From positions 48,069-112,068 of the forward strand of contig NZ_HE978618.1 of NCBI RefSeq assembly GCF_000307225.1: a stretch of DNA of 64,000 nt. Reading direction: 5' to 3'. Under the pieces are notes generated by a model. It had not been told where the DNA came from. It saw nothing but the letters and a program-made list of their open reading frames with translations, and ran no database searches. Positions 29,036 through 37,978 of this stretch are shown here, piece after piece. The DNA is from Anaerococcus vaginalis. GTDB lineage: Bacteria; Bacillota; Clostridia; Tissierellales; Peptoniphilaceae. A program made the position numbers and the translations under genes. Every line of letters begins with the position of its first letter. The first letter of the stretch is position 1.

Positions 29036-31108
29036 TTAAATTTTATATTTTTTCATATTTTCACTTGCTATTGCTACTGTAGAAATGTTATGGAAAAGAG
29101 CTGATTGTGTATTAGTTATTATTGAACCTAAACCTAATCCTATTAAAAGACTATTAATGGCGATTATTTTTTCATAATCCCTTCTTACTCTTTTATCAAC
29201 ACTTCTTGAAAGATTTACAAGATCAATAATTTCTTTTAATGAATCAGTTTTTATAGAAACATCAGAAATTTCTTTTGCAAGGTCAGATCCCTTTGACATA
29301 GAAATTCCAACGTCAGCATTTGATAGGGCAATAGAATCATTTACTCCATCTCCTATCATAATTACTTTTCTACCCTCTTTTTTCATTTTGCTTATATAAT
29401 CTTTTTTGTCTTCTGGAAGAACTTGTGATTTATAATAATCTAAACCAAGTTTCTTGCTAACTGCTCTTGCAGAATTTTCATTATCTCCAGTCAACATAGC
29501 AATATGGCTAAAGCCTAACTTTCTAAGAGCTAGGACTGTTTTTTGTGCATCTTCTCTTATAGGATCATCTATACACAAGACTGCCATCAATTTATCATCA
29601 TATGCCATAAACAAGAGTGAATATTCTTCTTTTAATGAATTTATCAAATCGCCTTGTTCTGGACTTATCTTAATTCCTTCATCTTCAAGAATAAAATGTT
29701 CGCTTCCTATTAGGGCTGGTTTTCCATCTATTTTTGATCTTATACCATGTGCCATAATATATTCTGGCTTTGAATGCATCTCTTCGTGACGAAGATTTTT
29801 CTCTTTTGCTTTTTTTACAACGGCTCTTGCAATTGAATGAGGGAAATGCTCCTCAAGACAAGCTGCAATTCTTAATGCCTCATCTTCATCAATACCAAAA
29901 GAAATCACTCTTTTAATTTCTGGTTCTGACTTTGTCAAAGTTCCAGTCTTGTCAAAAATTATTGTATCAGCCTTAGCTATGCTTTCAAAATATTTTCCAC
30001 CCTTTACCAAGACATTTTCTTCCCCAGCTTGGCTAATTGCCTTCATATAAGCAATTGGAATTGTAAGTTTTAATGCACAAGAATAATCAACCATCAAAAA
30101 TGATTTTGCCTTTATAAAGTTTCTAGTCAAAAGATAGGTCAAACCTGCACCAATGAAAGAATATTTCACTAAAGAATCTGCCATAGACTCTGCCTTTAAT
30201 TGAGCCATAGACTTATTCTTTTCACTATCTTCGATTAATTTTATAATATGATTTAATCTTGAATCATCATATTTTTTCTTGGCCTTTACAAGAAGATCCC
30301 CTTCTTCAAGGACAGTTCCTGCAAAAACAGAAGAGCCTTCATTTTTCTCAACAGGTTTTGCTTCTCCAGTAAATGAAGATTCGTTTACCATGCCTAAGCC
30401 TTCAACAACTTCTCCATCCACAGGAATCTTGCTTCCCATTGATACATAAATGAAATCACCTATTTCAACATCTTTTAGACTTTTGATTATTTTCTTATTA
30501 TTCTCTTTTACAAAAACTTTATCTACATTAAGGGCAAGAGAAGATTTCAAATTAAGTCTTGATTTTTTCAATGTATAATCTTCAAGCTCTTCACCCAATG
30601 ACAATAATGCCATTATACTTGCTGCATCAGCGTATTCTCCTGTTACAATAGAAACAGAAATCGCAGTAGCATCAAGAAGAGCCACGTCTAATTTTCTATT
30701 TTTTAAAGATTTTAATCCTTCTTTAACAAAAGAGTAAGCTCTTATAATTGTGAAAAAAGGTCTAAGAGGCATAGGCATTATATGACCAAAAAATATCCTC
30801 TTATAAGCTGCATCTCTTACAATATGAAAAATAGACTTATCTACTTGTCCTACAAAATCAGCATCATCAATCTCAAAATCATCTAAAGAATCAAGATTCA
30901 AATCCAAGATATACTTTGCAATATTTCCTAAATATTTTTCTTCATAATTTACAATAATTGATTTTGAAATATGAGAAATTTCGCAAGACTTTACACCCTT
31001 TATTTTTTCAATTTTATACTTTAATTTATTTATATTAGATTTTTTTAGGTAATCCTCATATAAAAATCTGGATCTACCAAGTGTTCTCGCCTTTATGGAC
31101 GCTCTCAT
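29036..31108 (-). CDS. P1B-type heavy-metal ATPase with a non-canonical SCALKL membrane motif
   Basis: 690 residues. An N-terminal HMA-like segment lacks CxxC. The actuator loop has SSFTGEAKPVEK, the phosphorylation loop DKTGTLTKSEPE, and the hinge MIGDGVNDSIALSNADVGI. In the ion-binding helix the usual CPC is replaced by DYSCALKLTIP, so the metal specificity is not simply Cu or Zn/Cd; Mn or Fe export is possible but unproven. Cotranscribed with the small DUF6110-like protein one base upstream and close to the feo operon, suggesting metal homeostasis. Confidence 0.85.
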   Translation of the reverse strand: MRASIKARTLGRSRFLYEDYLKKSNINKLKYKIEKIKGVKSCEISHISKSIIVNYEEKYLGNIAKYILDLNLDSLDDFEIDDADFVGQVDKSIFHIVRDAAYKRIFFGHIMPMPLRPFFTIIRAYSFVKEGLKSLKNRKLDVALLDATAISVSIVTGEYADAASIMALLSLGEELEDYTLKKSRLNLKSSLALNVDKVFVKENNKKIIKSLKDVEIGDFIYVSMGSKIPVDGEVVEGLGMVNESSFTGEAKPVEKNEGSSVFAGTVLEEGDLLVKAKKKYDDSRLNHIIKLIEDSEKNKSMAQLKAESMADSLVKYSFIGAGLTYLLTRNFIKAKSFLMVDYSCALKLTIPIAYMKAISQAGEENVLVKGGKYFESIAKADTIIFDKTGTLTKSEPEIKRVISFGIDEDEALRIAACLEEHFPHSIARAVVKKAKEKNLRHEEMHSKPEYIMAHGIRSKIDGKPALIGSEHFILEDEGIKISPEQGDLINSLKEEYSLLFMAYDDKLMAVLCIDDPIREDAQKTVLALRKLGFSHIAMLTGDNENSARAVSKKLGLDYYKSQVLPEDKKDYISKMKKEGRKVIMIGDGVNDSIALSNADVGISMSKGSDLAKEISDVSIKTDSLKEIIDLVNLSRSVDKRVRRDYEKIIAINSLLIGLGLGSIITNTQSALFHNISTVAIASENMKKYKI

Positions 31109-31109
31109 C

Positions 31110-31403
31110 CTAGTCCTCTTTAACCTCTTCTTTTACGACATTTTCAATGTCAAGGTTTGCTTTTTCTTCAGCTTCAAGTCTTTCTTCAATTTCATTTTTA
31201 ACTTTTGCTTCAGCAACTATATCATCAGTCGTAACTTTTATATTTTCAACAGTTTTATCAACAGCACTTTTTGCTTTTAGTCCTTGTTGAACTGTAGCTA
31301 CAGCTGCTTTCTTTGCTAATTTTGATGTCAAAACTTTTCCACCAATAACTCCAGCTAAAACGCCTACTCCTGCGCTCAAAACTCTTTTATTAATTCTAAA
31401 CAT
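31110..31403 (-). CDS. Small helical protein paired with the metal ATPase (DUF6110-like)
   Basis: 97 residues: short Gly-rich hydrophobic stretch (VLSAGVGVLAGVIGGKVL) and a long charged helix rich in Ala/Lys/Glu. It matches my recollection of DUF6110 proteins encoded next to such ATPases. Ends one base before the ATPase start, so translation is coupled. ATG at 31403 behind AGGAGG. Confidence 0.7.
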   Translation of the reverse strand: MFRINKRVLSAGVGVLAGVIGGKVLTSKLAKKAAVATVQQGLKAKSAVDKTVENIKVTTDDIVAEAKVKNEIEERLEAEEKANLDIENVVKEEVKED

Positions 31404-31572
31404 ATCTTCCTCCTAATGATAATTATGTTATACTTTATATGACATATTATATTTGTTTATTAATTTAATTCAAGATTTTTTATTTTTTTGCCAATAAAAA
31501 CTAAATTCTTAAATTTTTTTGCTAATTTCAATTTGTTTTCAAATTTTTTTTAATAGCCTTTTAAAAAAGTCA

Positions 31573-31612
31573 TAAAAAAACCTTCCTAGATTTTTTACTA
31601 GGAAAGTTTTTT
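31573..31612. terminator. Terminator of the feo operon
   Basis: AACCTTCCTAG / CTAGGAAAGTT with T runs on both sides; the minus-strand reading ends the feo transcript. Confidence 0.8.
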
Positions 31613-31620
31613 AAAGCATA

Positions 31621-31836
31621 TTATATTTTCAATATAAAGATTTTATCAGTCACAATATGGACATGATTTACTTTTCTTTTTTCTTTTTTACTATGGCAAG
31701 AGCCATCATCACAAGATTTTTTTTGTGAGCAATCTTTGCAACCAAAGTTTGATCCTTCTTTTATAAATCTTGTATAAATTATATATGAGCAAGCTGCTAA
31801 TATAATTAATAAAAATATCCATGATTGTAAATTCAT
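31621..31836 (-). CDS. FeoB-associated Cys-rich membrane protein
   Basis: 71 residues: one N-terminal membrane helix, then a Cys-rich tail (FGCKDCSQKKSCDDGSCH). Small proteins of this design follow feoB in many Firmicutes and are thought to assist Fe(II) handling. Last gene of the feo operon, 27 bases after feoB. Confidence 0.85.
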   Translation of the reverse strand: MNLQSWIFLLIILAACSYIIYTRFIKEGSNFGCKDCSQKKSCDDGSCHSKKEKRKVNHVHIVTDKIFILKI

Positions 31837-31863
31837 AAAATCATCTCCTTCTTAAGAAATTAA

Positions 31864-34014
31864 CTATTTTTTAGCCAAATTTAACTTGTAAGTTCTCTTT
31901 TGTTCCTTGTATTTTACTTTTCTAAGAATTAAATATAACATTCCAGCTAAAACTATTAATGAAAGAATTGTCATAAATGAGAATTGTTTATATACAAAGA
32001 AGTTAGCTAAGTGATAGAAAATGAATGCAATCGCATAGGCATATGTCATTTGATATCCTATTGCAATTAAAGTCCATCTATTGTTGTTCATTTCTGTTTT
32101 TATAGCACCAACGGCTGCGAAACATGGCATACAAAGCATATTGAAAAGTAAGAATGAGTATCCAGCAACTGGTGTTCCTATAGCTTGGTTGAAAGCTGTA
32201 ATTAATTGTCTATTTGTTTCATCAATATCTGCTCCGATTCCAAGAACAACACCCATTGTTGAAACTACGTTTTCTTTTGCAACGAATCCTGTAATTGTTG
32301 CTACTGCTGATTGCCACTCTCCAAATCCTAGAGGTCTGAATAAAACTGCTATATATCCACCCAAAACTGCAAGTATTGAGTTTTCTGATTCAGCTTCTAC
32401 CATTTTAAATGAGAAGTCGAAGTTTGATAAGAACCAAATAATTATTGATGATACTAAAATTATTGTTCCTGCTCTTTTTACAAAGCTCATTCCTTTATTA
32501 AACATATCTCTTAAAACTGAAGTAACTCTTGGTGCGTGGTATGGTGGAAGTTCCATAACAAATGGAGCTGGATCTGATGCAAATTCTTTAAATTTCTTTA
32601 AAATAATTCCAGAAATTATTACAGAAACTATTCCAATTATATAAAATGAAAATGTTACTAAAGCTTGGTTTTCTCTGAAAAATGCTCCAGCGATTAAAGC
32701 TATTACTGGAAGTTTTGCAGAACATGGCATAAAAGATGTAGTTATAATTGTAATTCTTCTATCTCTTTCATTTTCAATTGTTCTTGATGATTGGATTCCA
32801 GGAACTGAACATCCTGTACCTATCATTACTGGTATAAATGATTTTCCAGAAAGTCCAAATTTTCTAAATACCCTATCCATTACGAAAGCAACTCTTGCCA
32901 TATATCCTATATCTTCAAGAATTGAAAGTTGGGCAAATAATACTAACATTTGTGGTAAGAATCCTAATACTGCACCAACTCCTGCTATGATTCCGTCTGT
33001 TGCAAGACTAACTAAAGCGTCACTAATTCCGATATTTGTTAGAAAATCTGCTACTGCTGGTGTCATTGTGTCTTCAAAAAATCCATTTACAGCATCAGTT
33101 GCACCAGTTCCCAAAGTTGAAATTGCTATATAATAAATTACAAACATTACAAGGGCAAAAATTGGAAGTCCCAAAATTCTACTTGTAACAATTTTATCAA
33201 TTTTGTCAGTTGTTGAAAGTTTTGGTGGAGCTTTCTTTAAAACTTTTTCTCCAACATCTCCAAGGGCATCATATCTTTCTGTTGTTACAATTCCTTCAGC
33301 AACATCATCCTCTTTTGTTTCAAAATCTTCTCTTATTTTATTGATTTTTTCTTTTTGAGAATCTGATAAAGAAACTTTGCTAAACATATCTTCATCGTTT
33401 TCAAAAGCCTTTATTGATAAGTATCTTCTTAATTTTGAATCAACTGAATCTCCAAATTCATCTGAAATCTCACCAATAATTTTTTCTAAATCATCAGAAT
33501 AAGTTAAAGGTTTTGGTAAAGCTAATTTATTTTCAGATTTTACTATTTCATCAATTAAATCATTTGTTCCCTTTTTCTTGCTTGCAATAATTTCTACAAC
33601 TGGGCAACCAATAATTTTAGAAAGAGCGTCTTTATCAATAACGTCTCCGTTTGCTTTAACAATATCCATCATATTTAATGCTATTATTGTTGGTATACCT
33701 AGTTCAATTAATTGACTTGTAAGATAAAGGTTTCTGATCAAGTTTGAACCATCAACTAAGTTTACAATCAAGTCTGGTCTTTGATCAACCAAATATTCCC
33801 TAGAAACTACTTCCTCCATTGTATAAGGAGAAAGAGAATAAATTCCTGGCAAGTCTTGGATAATAATATCCTTGTGTCCTTTTAATCTTCCTTCTTTTTT
33901 GTCAACTGTAACCCCCGGCCAGTTTCCAACTCTTTGACTTGAACCTGTTAATTCATTAAAAAGAGTTGTTTTACCTGAGTTAGGGTTTCCAGCTAAAGCA
34001 ACTGTATAAACCAT
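31864..34014 (-). CDS. feoB: Ferrous iron transporter FeoB
   Basis: 716 residues. N-terminal G domain: G1 GNPNSGKTTLFN, G2/G3 region with DLPGIYSL, G4 NMMD. The membrane part carries the two gate motifs (GFLPQMLVLF, GTGCSVPGIQSSRTI and MPCSAKLPVIALIAGAFF). Imports Fe2+ across the cytoplasmic membrane; predominant iron form for an anaerobe. Directly abuts the second feoA (start one base after its stop). Confidence 0.97.
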   Translation of the reverse strand: MVYTVALAGNPNSGKTTLFNELTGSSQRVGNWPGVTVDKKEGRLKGHKDIIIQDLPGIYSLSPYTMEEVVSREYLVDQRPDLIVNLVDGSNLIRNLYLTSQLIELGIPTIIALNMMDIVKANGDVIDKDALSKIIGCPVVEIIASKKKGTNDLIDEIVKSENKLALPKPLTYSDDLEKIIGEISDEFGDSVDSKLRRYLSIKAFENDEDMFSKVSLSDSQKEKINKIREDFETKEDDVAEGIVTTERYDALGDVGEKVLKKAPPKLSTTDKIDKIVTSRILGLPIFALVMFVIYYIAISTLGTGATDAVNGFFEDTMTPAVADFLTNIGISDALVSLATDGIIAGVGAVLGFLPQMLVLFAQLSILEDIGYMARVAFVMDRVFRKFGLSGKSFIPVMIGTGCSVPGIQSSRTIENERDRRITIITTSFMPCSAKLPVIALIAGAFFRENQALVTFSFYIIGIVSVIISGIILKKFKEFASDPAPFVMELPPYHAPRVTSVLRDMFNKGMSFVKRAGTIILVSSIIIWFLSNFDFSFKMVEAESENSILAVLGGYIAVLFRPLGFGEWQSAVATITGFVAKENVVSTMGVVLGIGADIDETNRQLITAFNQAIGTPVAGYSFLLFNMLCMPCFAAVGAIKTEMNNNRWTLIAIGYQMTYAYAIAFIFYHLANFFVYKQFSFMTILSLIVLAGMLYLILRKVKYKEQKRTYKLNLAKK

Positions 34015-34239
34015 CTATTCCTCCACTATTATATTTTTTGCATCTTCTTTTCTAATGGTTAATTCATAACCACGCAAGTTTACTTGAATAGGATCACCTA
34101 GTGGGGCAATTTTTCTAACATAAACTTCTGTTTTTTTTGTAATGCCCATATCCATAATTCTTCTTATGGTTGCACCATCACCCTTGATTTTTTTTATAAC
34201 GGCAGTTTCGCCCACCGCTACATCTCTTAAACTTTTCAT
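34015..34239 (-). CDS. feoA: FeoA-domain protein (second copy)
   Basis: 74-residue SH3-like FeoA: AVIKKIKGDGATIRRIMDMG, then APLGDPIQVNLRGYELTIRK. This is the more typical FeoA and lies immediately before feoB; likely a cytoplasmic FeoB partner. Confidence 0.93.
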   Translation of the reverse strand: MKSLRDVAVGETAVIKKIKGDGATIRRIMDMGITKKTEVYVRKIAPLGDPIQVNLRGYELTIRKEDAKNIIVEE

Positions 34240-34240
34240 C

Positions 34241-34459
34241 CTATATCTCCCTCACATATATTCTTTGTGCTAAGTCTTTATTAAGTGCATATTTGCTATT
34301 ATCAACCATAATAATATAATTAACACCATCAAAGAAAAATAATTTTACTTTTTTTCCTTTCACAAAACCTAAGTTTGAAAGATGATTTTTTATATCATCA
34401 TTTCCTGTTATCCTAATAACCTCAGCCTCTTGATTGTTATTTAATAAAGTAATTGGCAT
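34241..34459 (-). CDS. FeoA-domain protein (first copy, divergent)
   Basis: 72 residues with the FeoA layout (AEVIRITGNDDIKNHLSNLG, VKGKKVKLFFFDG). It is clearly more diverged than the second copy. Tandem feoA genes before feoB are common in Clostridia. First gene of the operon, one base before the next ORF. Confidence 0.88.
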   Translation of the reverse strand: MPITLLNNNQEAEVIRITGNDDIKNHLSNLGFVKGKKVKLFFFDGVNYIIMVDNSKYALNKDLAQRIYVREI

Positions 34460-34536
34460 ATCTTCCTTCTTTCTATAGTTTTAATCTATTATTTTTAAAT
34501 AAATTTGAAATAATGGCTTATAAAAACATCATTTTT

Positions 34537-34555
34537 TATAATAATAGTCAATATC
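34537..34555 (-). promoter_or_regulatory. Fur-box-like operator, proximal
   Basis: The minus strand reads GATATTGACTATTATTATA, which agrees at 15 of 19 positions with the classical Fur box GATAATGATTATCATTATC. It lies 78 bases before the first feoA start. Confidence 0.6.
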
Positions 34556-34687
34556 AGCAATCTCCCAAAAAAAAGAAATCTGGCACAAGCCAAATTTTCA
34601 AAATTTTACTTAGCCAATAATAAGATTTTATGTAAAATAGCAACACAAATATCGCTATTTTCGTAAATATTATACAACTAAAGTCTG

Positions 34688-34706
34688 ATATTGACTATCA
34701 TTATAT
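34688..34706 (+). promoter_or_regulatory. Fur-box-like operator, distal
   Basis: GATATTGACTATCATTATA agrees at 16 of 19 positions with the classical Fur box. It is inverted relative to the proximal site, about 130 bases away; the core TGATA-N5-TATCA is palindromic. Confidence 0.6.
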
Positions 34707-34911
34707 TGGTTTTATTTTTTATAAAAAATCAATTTACCTAAAAAATAATTGTGATTGTAAAAATTTTATACTTTTTTATTTGAAATCACCAGAATTTATA
34801 TACTCCAAAAAGTATAAAATAATATTTTATTATATTCAAAGCGTAGATAAAGTCAATTTAATAATTCATTATTAATTTAATAAAAACTTACTAAAAAATC
34901 AATCTTAAATA

Positions 34912-35105
34912 GATAATTATGCCTTGATTCGGGACAATAATTCCTAAAACTAAGTTCTATTTTATAAGCTTGATTTTAATTATAAATTCTGAAAACCAGT
35001 GTGAATACATTGTAAAATTTGCAAAGCAAATGAGCTTTCATAATTATGAAAGTTTGTAAATAAATCGTGTTTTAGTGAGAGTAAAACGAAAGCGCGGAGA
35101 GATCT
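34912..35105 (-). repeat. Multi-hairpin interspersed repeat, copy 2
   Basis: Read on the minus strand it keeps the colinear blocks of 20299-20463: GAGATCTCTC, CACTAAAAC, CTCATTTGCTTTGCAAATTT, GTTTTCAGAATTTATAA, AGTTTTAGG and GAATCAAGGCATAATTATCT. It carries an extra hairpin (CTTTCATAATTATGAAAG) after the second block. Together with the neighbouring hairpins it fills the ~830-base gap between feo and degV apart from the Fur sites. Confidence 0.7.
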
Positions 35106-35126
35106 CGTAAGATTTCTCCGCGCTTT
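35090..35126. terminator. Strong GC-rich stem-loop
   Basis: AAGCGCGGAGA pairs with TCTCCGCGCTTTT, containing GAGATCTCG. It overlaps the end of repeat copy 2 and looks like a terminator. Confidence 0.5.
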
Positions 35127-35150
35127 TAAAGAAGATAAGCCTGGATAAAC

Positions 35151-35186
35151 AAGTAAACAGGTGCCTGTTTATCTTGTCCAAATTTA
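35151..35186. repeat. Short palindrome next to repeat copy 2
   Basis: ATAAACAAGTAAACAGG-TG-CCTGTTTATCTTG is an imperfect inverted repeat with no associated gene. Confidence 0.45.
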
Positions 35187-35294
35187 TAAATTTTTTATCG
35201 ACAGTTTTAATATTTTATTATCTTTTTTGATTTTAAATTTTCTATTCTTATATAAATTTTTTTGATTTTTGGAGATATTTTCTAATAATTATTT

Positions 35295-36159
35295 TTAAAA
35301 TTTTGGAAAAATTGAACAGAAAATTACTCCATCTCCTAGATGAACTCCTATTACTGGTGTTACATCTATTATTTTAAAGTCTATGGACTCTTCTATTTCT
35401 TTTTCTAAGCCTTCTTTTAATATTTCTATTTCATCTTCTGCGTCTGCTCCACCTATAATTATTTGGTAATCTTTATATTTTTTGCAAATTTTTTTCAAAT
35501 GTTTTAGCAATTCTTTATAGGATTTTTCTTTCCTGTAACTTTTTTACCAATTTAATTTCTCCATCTTCTATGCACAAAACTGGTGAAAATGAAATTATAT
35601 TTGCAAGCTTTCCTATGGCTTTTGGAAGTCGTCCTCCTCTTACCAAGGCATCTAAATTTTTTACAACTCCTGCTACATTACAATATTTTAGGTTATCTAA
35701 ACTTTTTTTGTAAATATCGTCAAACTTCATTTCTTCTTTTACATAGAGTGAAGCTTTTATAATTGGATAAATTGCGGCAATTGTTGCTGTATTTGTATCT
35801 ATAATTTTTATTCTTGTGTCTGGGTTTTCTTCTGTAAATTCGTCTTTCATAATATTCATCATTTGATTTATGCCAGAAAGTTTTTCACTTATTGAAAATA
35901 CAAGAAAATCCCTATATCCTTTTTTATATTCCTCTTTTAATAAGTTCAAAAATACTCCAGGAGCTGGCAAGGATGTTGTAACTCTTTCCTTGCTTTCTTT
36001 ATATTTTATAAAAAAATCTTCTCTGCTTAATTCGTAAAGATCTGTGTAGGATTTATCTTTGAAATTAATATTAAAAGGAAGAATTGATATATCGTATTTT
36101 TCTGCCATTTCAAGATCTATATTACATCCTGAATCTGCTATTATCTTTACTTTTTCCAT
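35295..36159 (-). CDS. DegV family fatty-acid-binding protein, frameshifted
   Basis: DegV/FakB-like: binds fatty acids for the FakA kinase (family knowledge). Start KVKIIADSGCNIDLEMAEKY and the conserved TSLPAPGVF, FSISEKLSGI and VRGGRLPKA are present. The frame breaks at the A5 run near 35525-35529: removing one base gives LQERKSYKELLKHLKK and a protein of 287 residues ending GVHLGDGVIFCSIF. ATG at 36159 (GGAG upstream) is preferred to an earlier in-frame codon. fakA is not in the window. Confidence 0.85.
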
Positions 36160-36249
36160 TTTTTCTCCATTTTTTCTTTTTAAATTTCTCAATTATTTTT
36201 TACTATACTTTATCAAATTATTAAAACAATTTTATTAAAAATATTCAGA

Positions 36250-36440
36250 CTGTTGACAAATTATACAAATCCTCACGCTAAGAATATCATACGGAAAAAA
36301 TTGATTTGATTTCAAATTTAAAAATTTGTTAAAAATCGCACTGATTGAGCGTTAGCGAGTTTGCGATTTTAGAATTTTAAAATTTAGAAATCAACAATTT
36401 TTGGAGTCAGATATTCGTGCTTGAGGGTTTGTCTACGCTC
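36250..36440. repeat. Large imperfect palindrome
   Basis: Two arms of ~75 bases are inverted relative to each other: left arm has CAAATCCTCACGC, GAATATC and AAAAAATTG; the reverse complement of the right arm has CAAACCCTCAAGC, GAATATC and AAAAATTG. The centre is AAAATCGCA...TGCGATTTT. Non-coding; resembles a MITE or decayed transposon end pair. Confidence 0.55.
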
Positions 36441-36537
36441 TGACAATTTTATTAAAAATGTTTTATTTTTTTGTATAAATTTAAAAATATATGCTTGATT
36501 TTTCATTTTTTTATTGTAACATAATATTATAAAGCTA

Positions 36538-36795
36538 TGATGTGGAAAAGTAAACTAGAGGATTTTTTAGAGAGGCATTGCTTGGTGAAAAATGCTAAAG
36601 ATTCTAGGATGAAAAATCACCACTAAGCTATAAGGCCCAAATTATCGTAAGCCTTATCGGCTACTTCCGTTATCAAGTTATTCATTATAATTGAGTGCAT
36701 CAACTGATGAAGAAGAGTGGTACCGCGGGAGTGGATTAATTGAAATTTTATCTCTCGTCTCTTTGCTTAGGCAATGGAGACGAGAGTTTTTTATT
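36538..36795 (+). promoter_or_regulatory. T-box riboswitch controlling ilvE (probable Ile specifier)
   Basis: T-box sequence AGAGTGGTACCGCGG at 36714-36728. Stem I shows the AAAAGTA loop, AGAGAGG, and TTGGTGAAAA. Terminator CTCTCGTCTC/GAGACGAGAG plus T6 ends at 36792. The likely specifier is ATC (36616-36618, in TGAAAAATCACCAC), followed by a purine as expected, so uncharged tRNA-Ile would turn on ilvE. Confidence 0.9.
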
Positions 36796-36831
36796 GCTTA
36801 AAAAAATTTATAGAAAAGAAGGAATATTATT

Positions 36832-37893
36832 ATGGAATTTGAATTTGTTAAGAAAGATAAGTTAAAAGAAAAGCCTAAAAAGAATTTAGGTTTTGGAAAT
36901 TATTTCACTGATTATATGTTTACCATGGATTATAGTGATGAAAAAGGATGGCACAATAAGAAAATTCTTCCTTATGGGGAAATTTCTGTTAGTCCTTCAA
37001 CTATGGTTCTTCATTATGCTCAAGAAACTTTTGAAGGTCTCAAGGCTTATAGGGGCTATGATGGAAAAATTTATCTTTTTAGACCTGATATGAACGCAAA
37101 AAGATTTATCAATTCTAATAAGAGAATGTGTATGCCAGAAATTAGTGAAGAACTTTTTATTGATTGCGTTAAGGAATTGATAAAGGTTGAAAAAGATTGG
37201 ATTCCAAATGGTGAGGGCGAAAGTCTTTATATAAGACCTTTTATGTTTGCAAATGAGGCTTCTCTTGGTGTGCATGTTGCAAAATCTTATAAATTTATGA
37301 TAATTCTTTCTCCAGTTGGAGCTTATTATCCTGAGGGTGTTAACCCTATAAAAATTTATGTTGAAGATGAATATGTAAGGGCAAGTCTAGGCGGAACTGG
37401 TTTTGTAAAATGTGGTGGAAATTATGCAGCAAGTCTTAAGGGTCAAGAACGTGCAGAAAAGTTGGGCTACACTCAAGTTTTGTGGCTTGATGGTGTGGAA
37501 AGAAAATATGTTGAAGAAGTTGGATCAATGAATGCTATGTTTTTGATTGATGATAAGATTGTAACTGCTCCTCTTCTTGGAACTGTTCTTCCTGGAGTAA
37601 CCAGAGATTCTATTTTGACAATTTTGAAAGATTTTGGTTTTGAAATTGTTGAAAAACATCTTTCTATAGATGAATTGATGGAAGCTGGCAAAAATGGACG
37701 CCTAAAAGAAGCCTTTGGTACTGGAACAGCTGCTGTAATTTCTCCAATTGGCGAATTATATTATAGGGGCGAAGAAGTTATTATAAATGATTTTAAAACT
37801 GGTGCTTTGACTCAAAAATTATATGACACATTGACCGCTATTCAATGGGCAAAATCCGAAGATAAGTACAAGTGGAGACTTGAAGTTAAATAA
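36832..37893 (+). CDS. ilvE: Branched-chain amino acid aminotransferase
   Basis: PLP transaminase, fold type IV, 353 residues; last step of Ile, Leu and Val synthesis. HYAQETFEGLKAYRG, the cofactor Lys in FVKCGGNYAASLKGQ, EEVGSMNAMFLI, and GTVLPGVTRDSIL are typical of the long bacterial/eukaryotic BCAT type. Own T-box leader; divergent functional partner of the ilvB operon further right. Confidence 0.96.
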   Translation: MEFEFVKKDKLKEKPKKNLGFGNYFTDYMFTMDYSDEKGWHNKKILPYGEISVSPSTMVLHYAQETFEGLKAYRGYDGKIYLFRPDMNAKRFINSNKRMCMPEISEELFIDCVKELIKVEKDWIPNGEGESLYIRPFMFANEASLGVHVAKSYKFMIILSPVGAYYPEGVNPIKIYVEDEYVRASLGGTGFVKCGGNYAASLKGQERAEKLGYTQVLWLDGVERKYVEEVGSMNAMFLIDDKIVTAPLLGTVLPGVTRDSILTILKDFGFEIVEKHLSIDELMEAGKNGRLKEAFGTGTAAVISPIGELYYRGEEVIINDFKTGALTQKLYDTLTAIQWAKSEDKYKWRLEVK

Positions 37894-37907
37894 TAAAAAA
37901 ATAATAA

Positions 37908-37964
37908 ATGGGACTTTTGAAAAAGTATGAAATAAATTCATATTTTCAAAAGTCCCATTTTTTG
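37908..37964. terminator. Long-loop bidirectional terminator
   Basis: ATGGGACTTTTGAAAA pairs with TTTTCAAAAGTCCCAT, followed by T6. It separates convergent ilvE and the threonine dehydratase gene. Confidence 0.8.
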
Positions 37965-37978
37965 TAATTTTTTAAATT

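Noticed and set aside
34912..35126. Decayed protein-coding gene
   Set aside because: The conserved blocks are hairpin arms and loops, not a reading frame, and the second copy preserves structure rather than codons.
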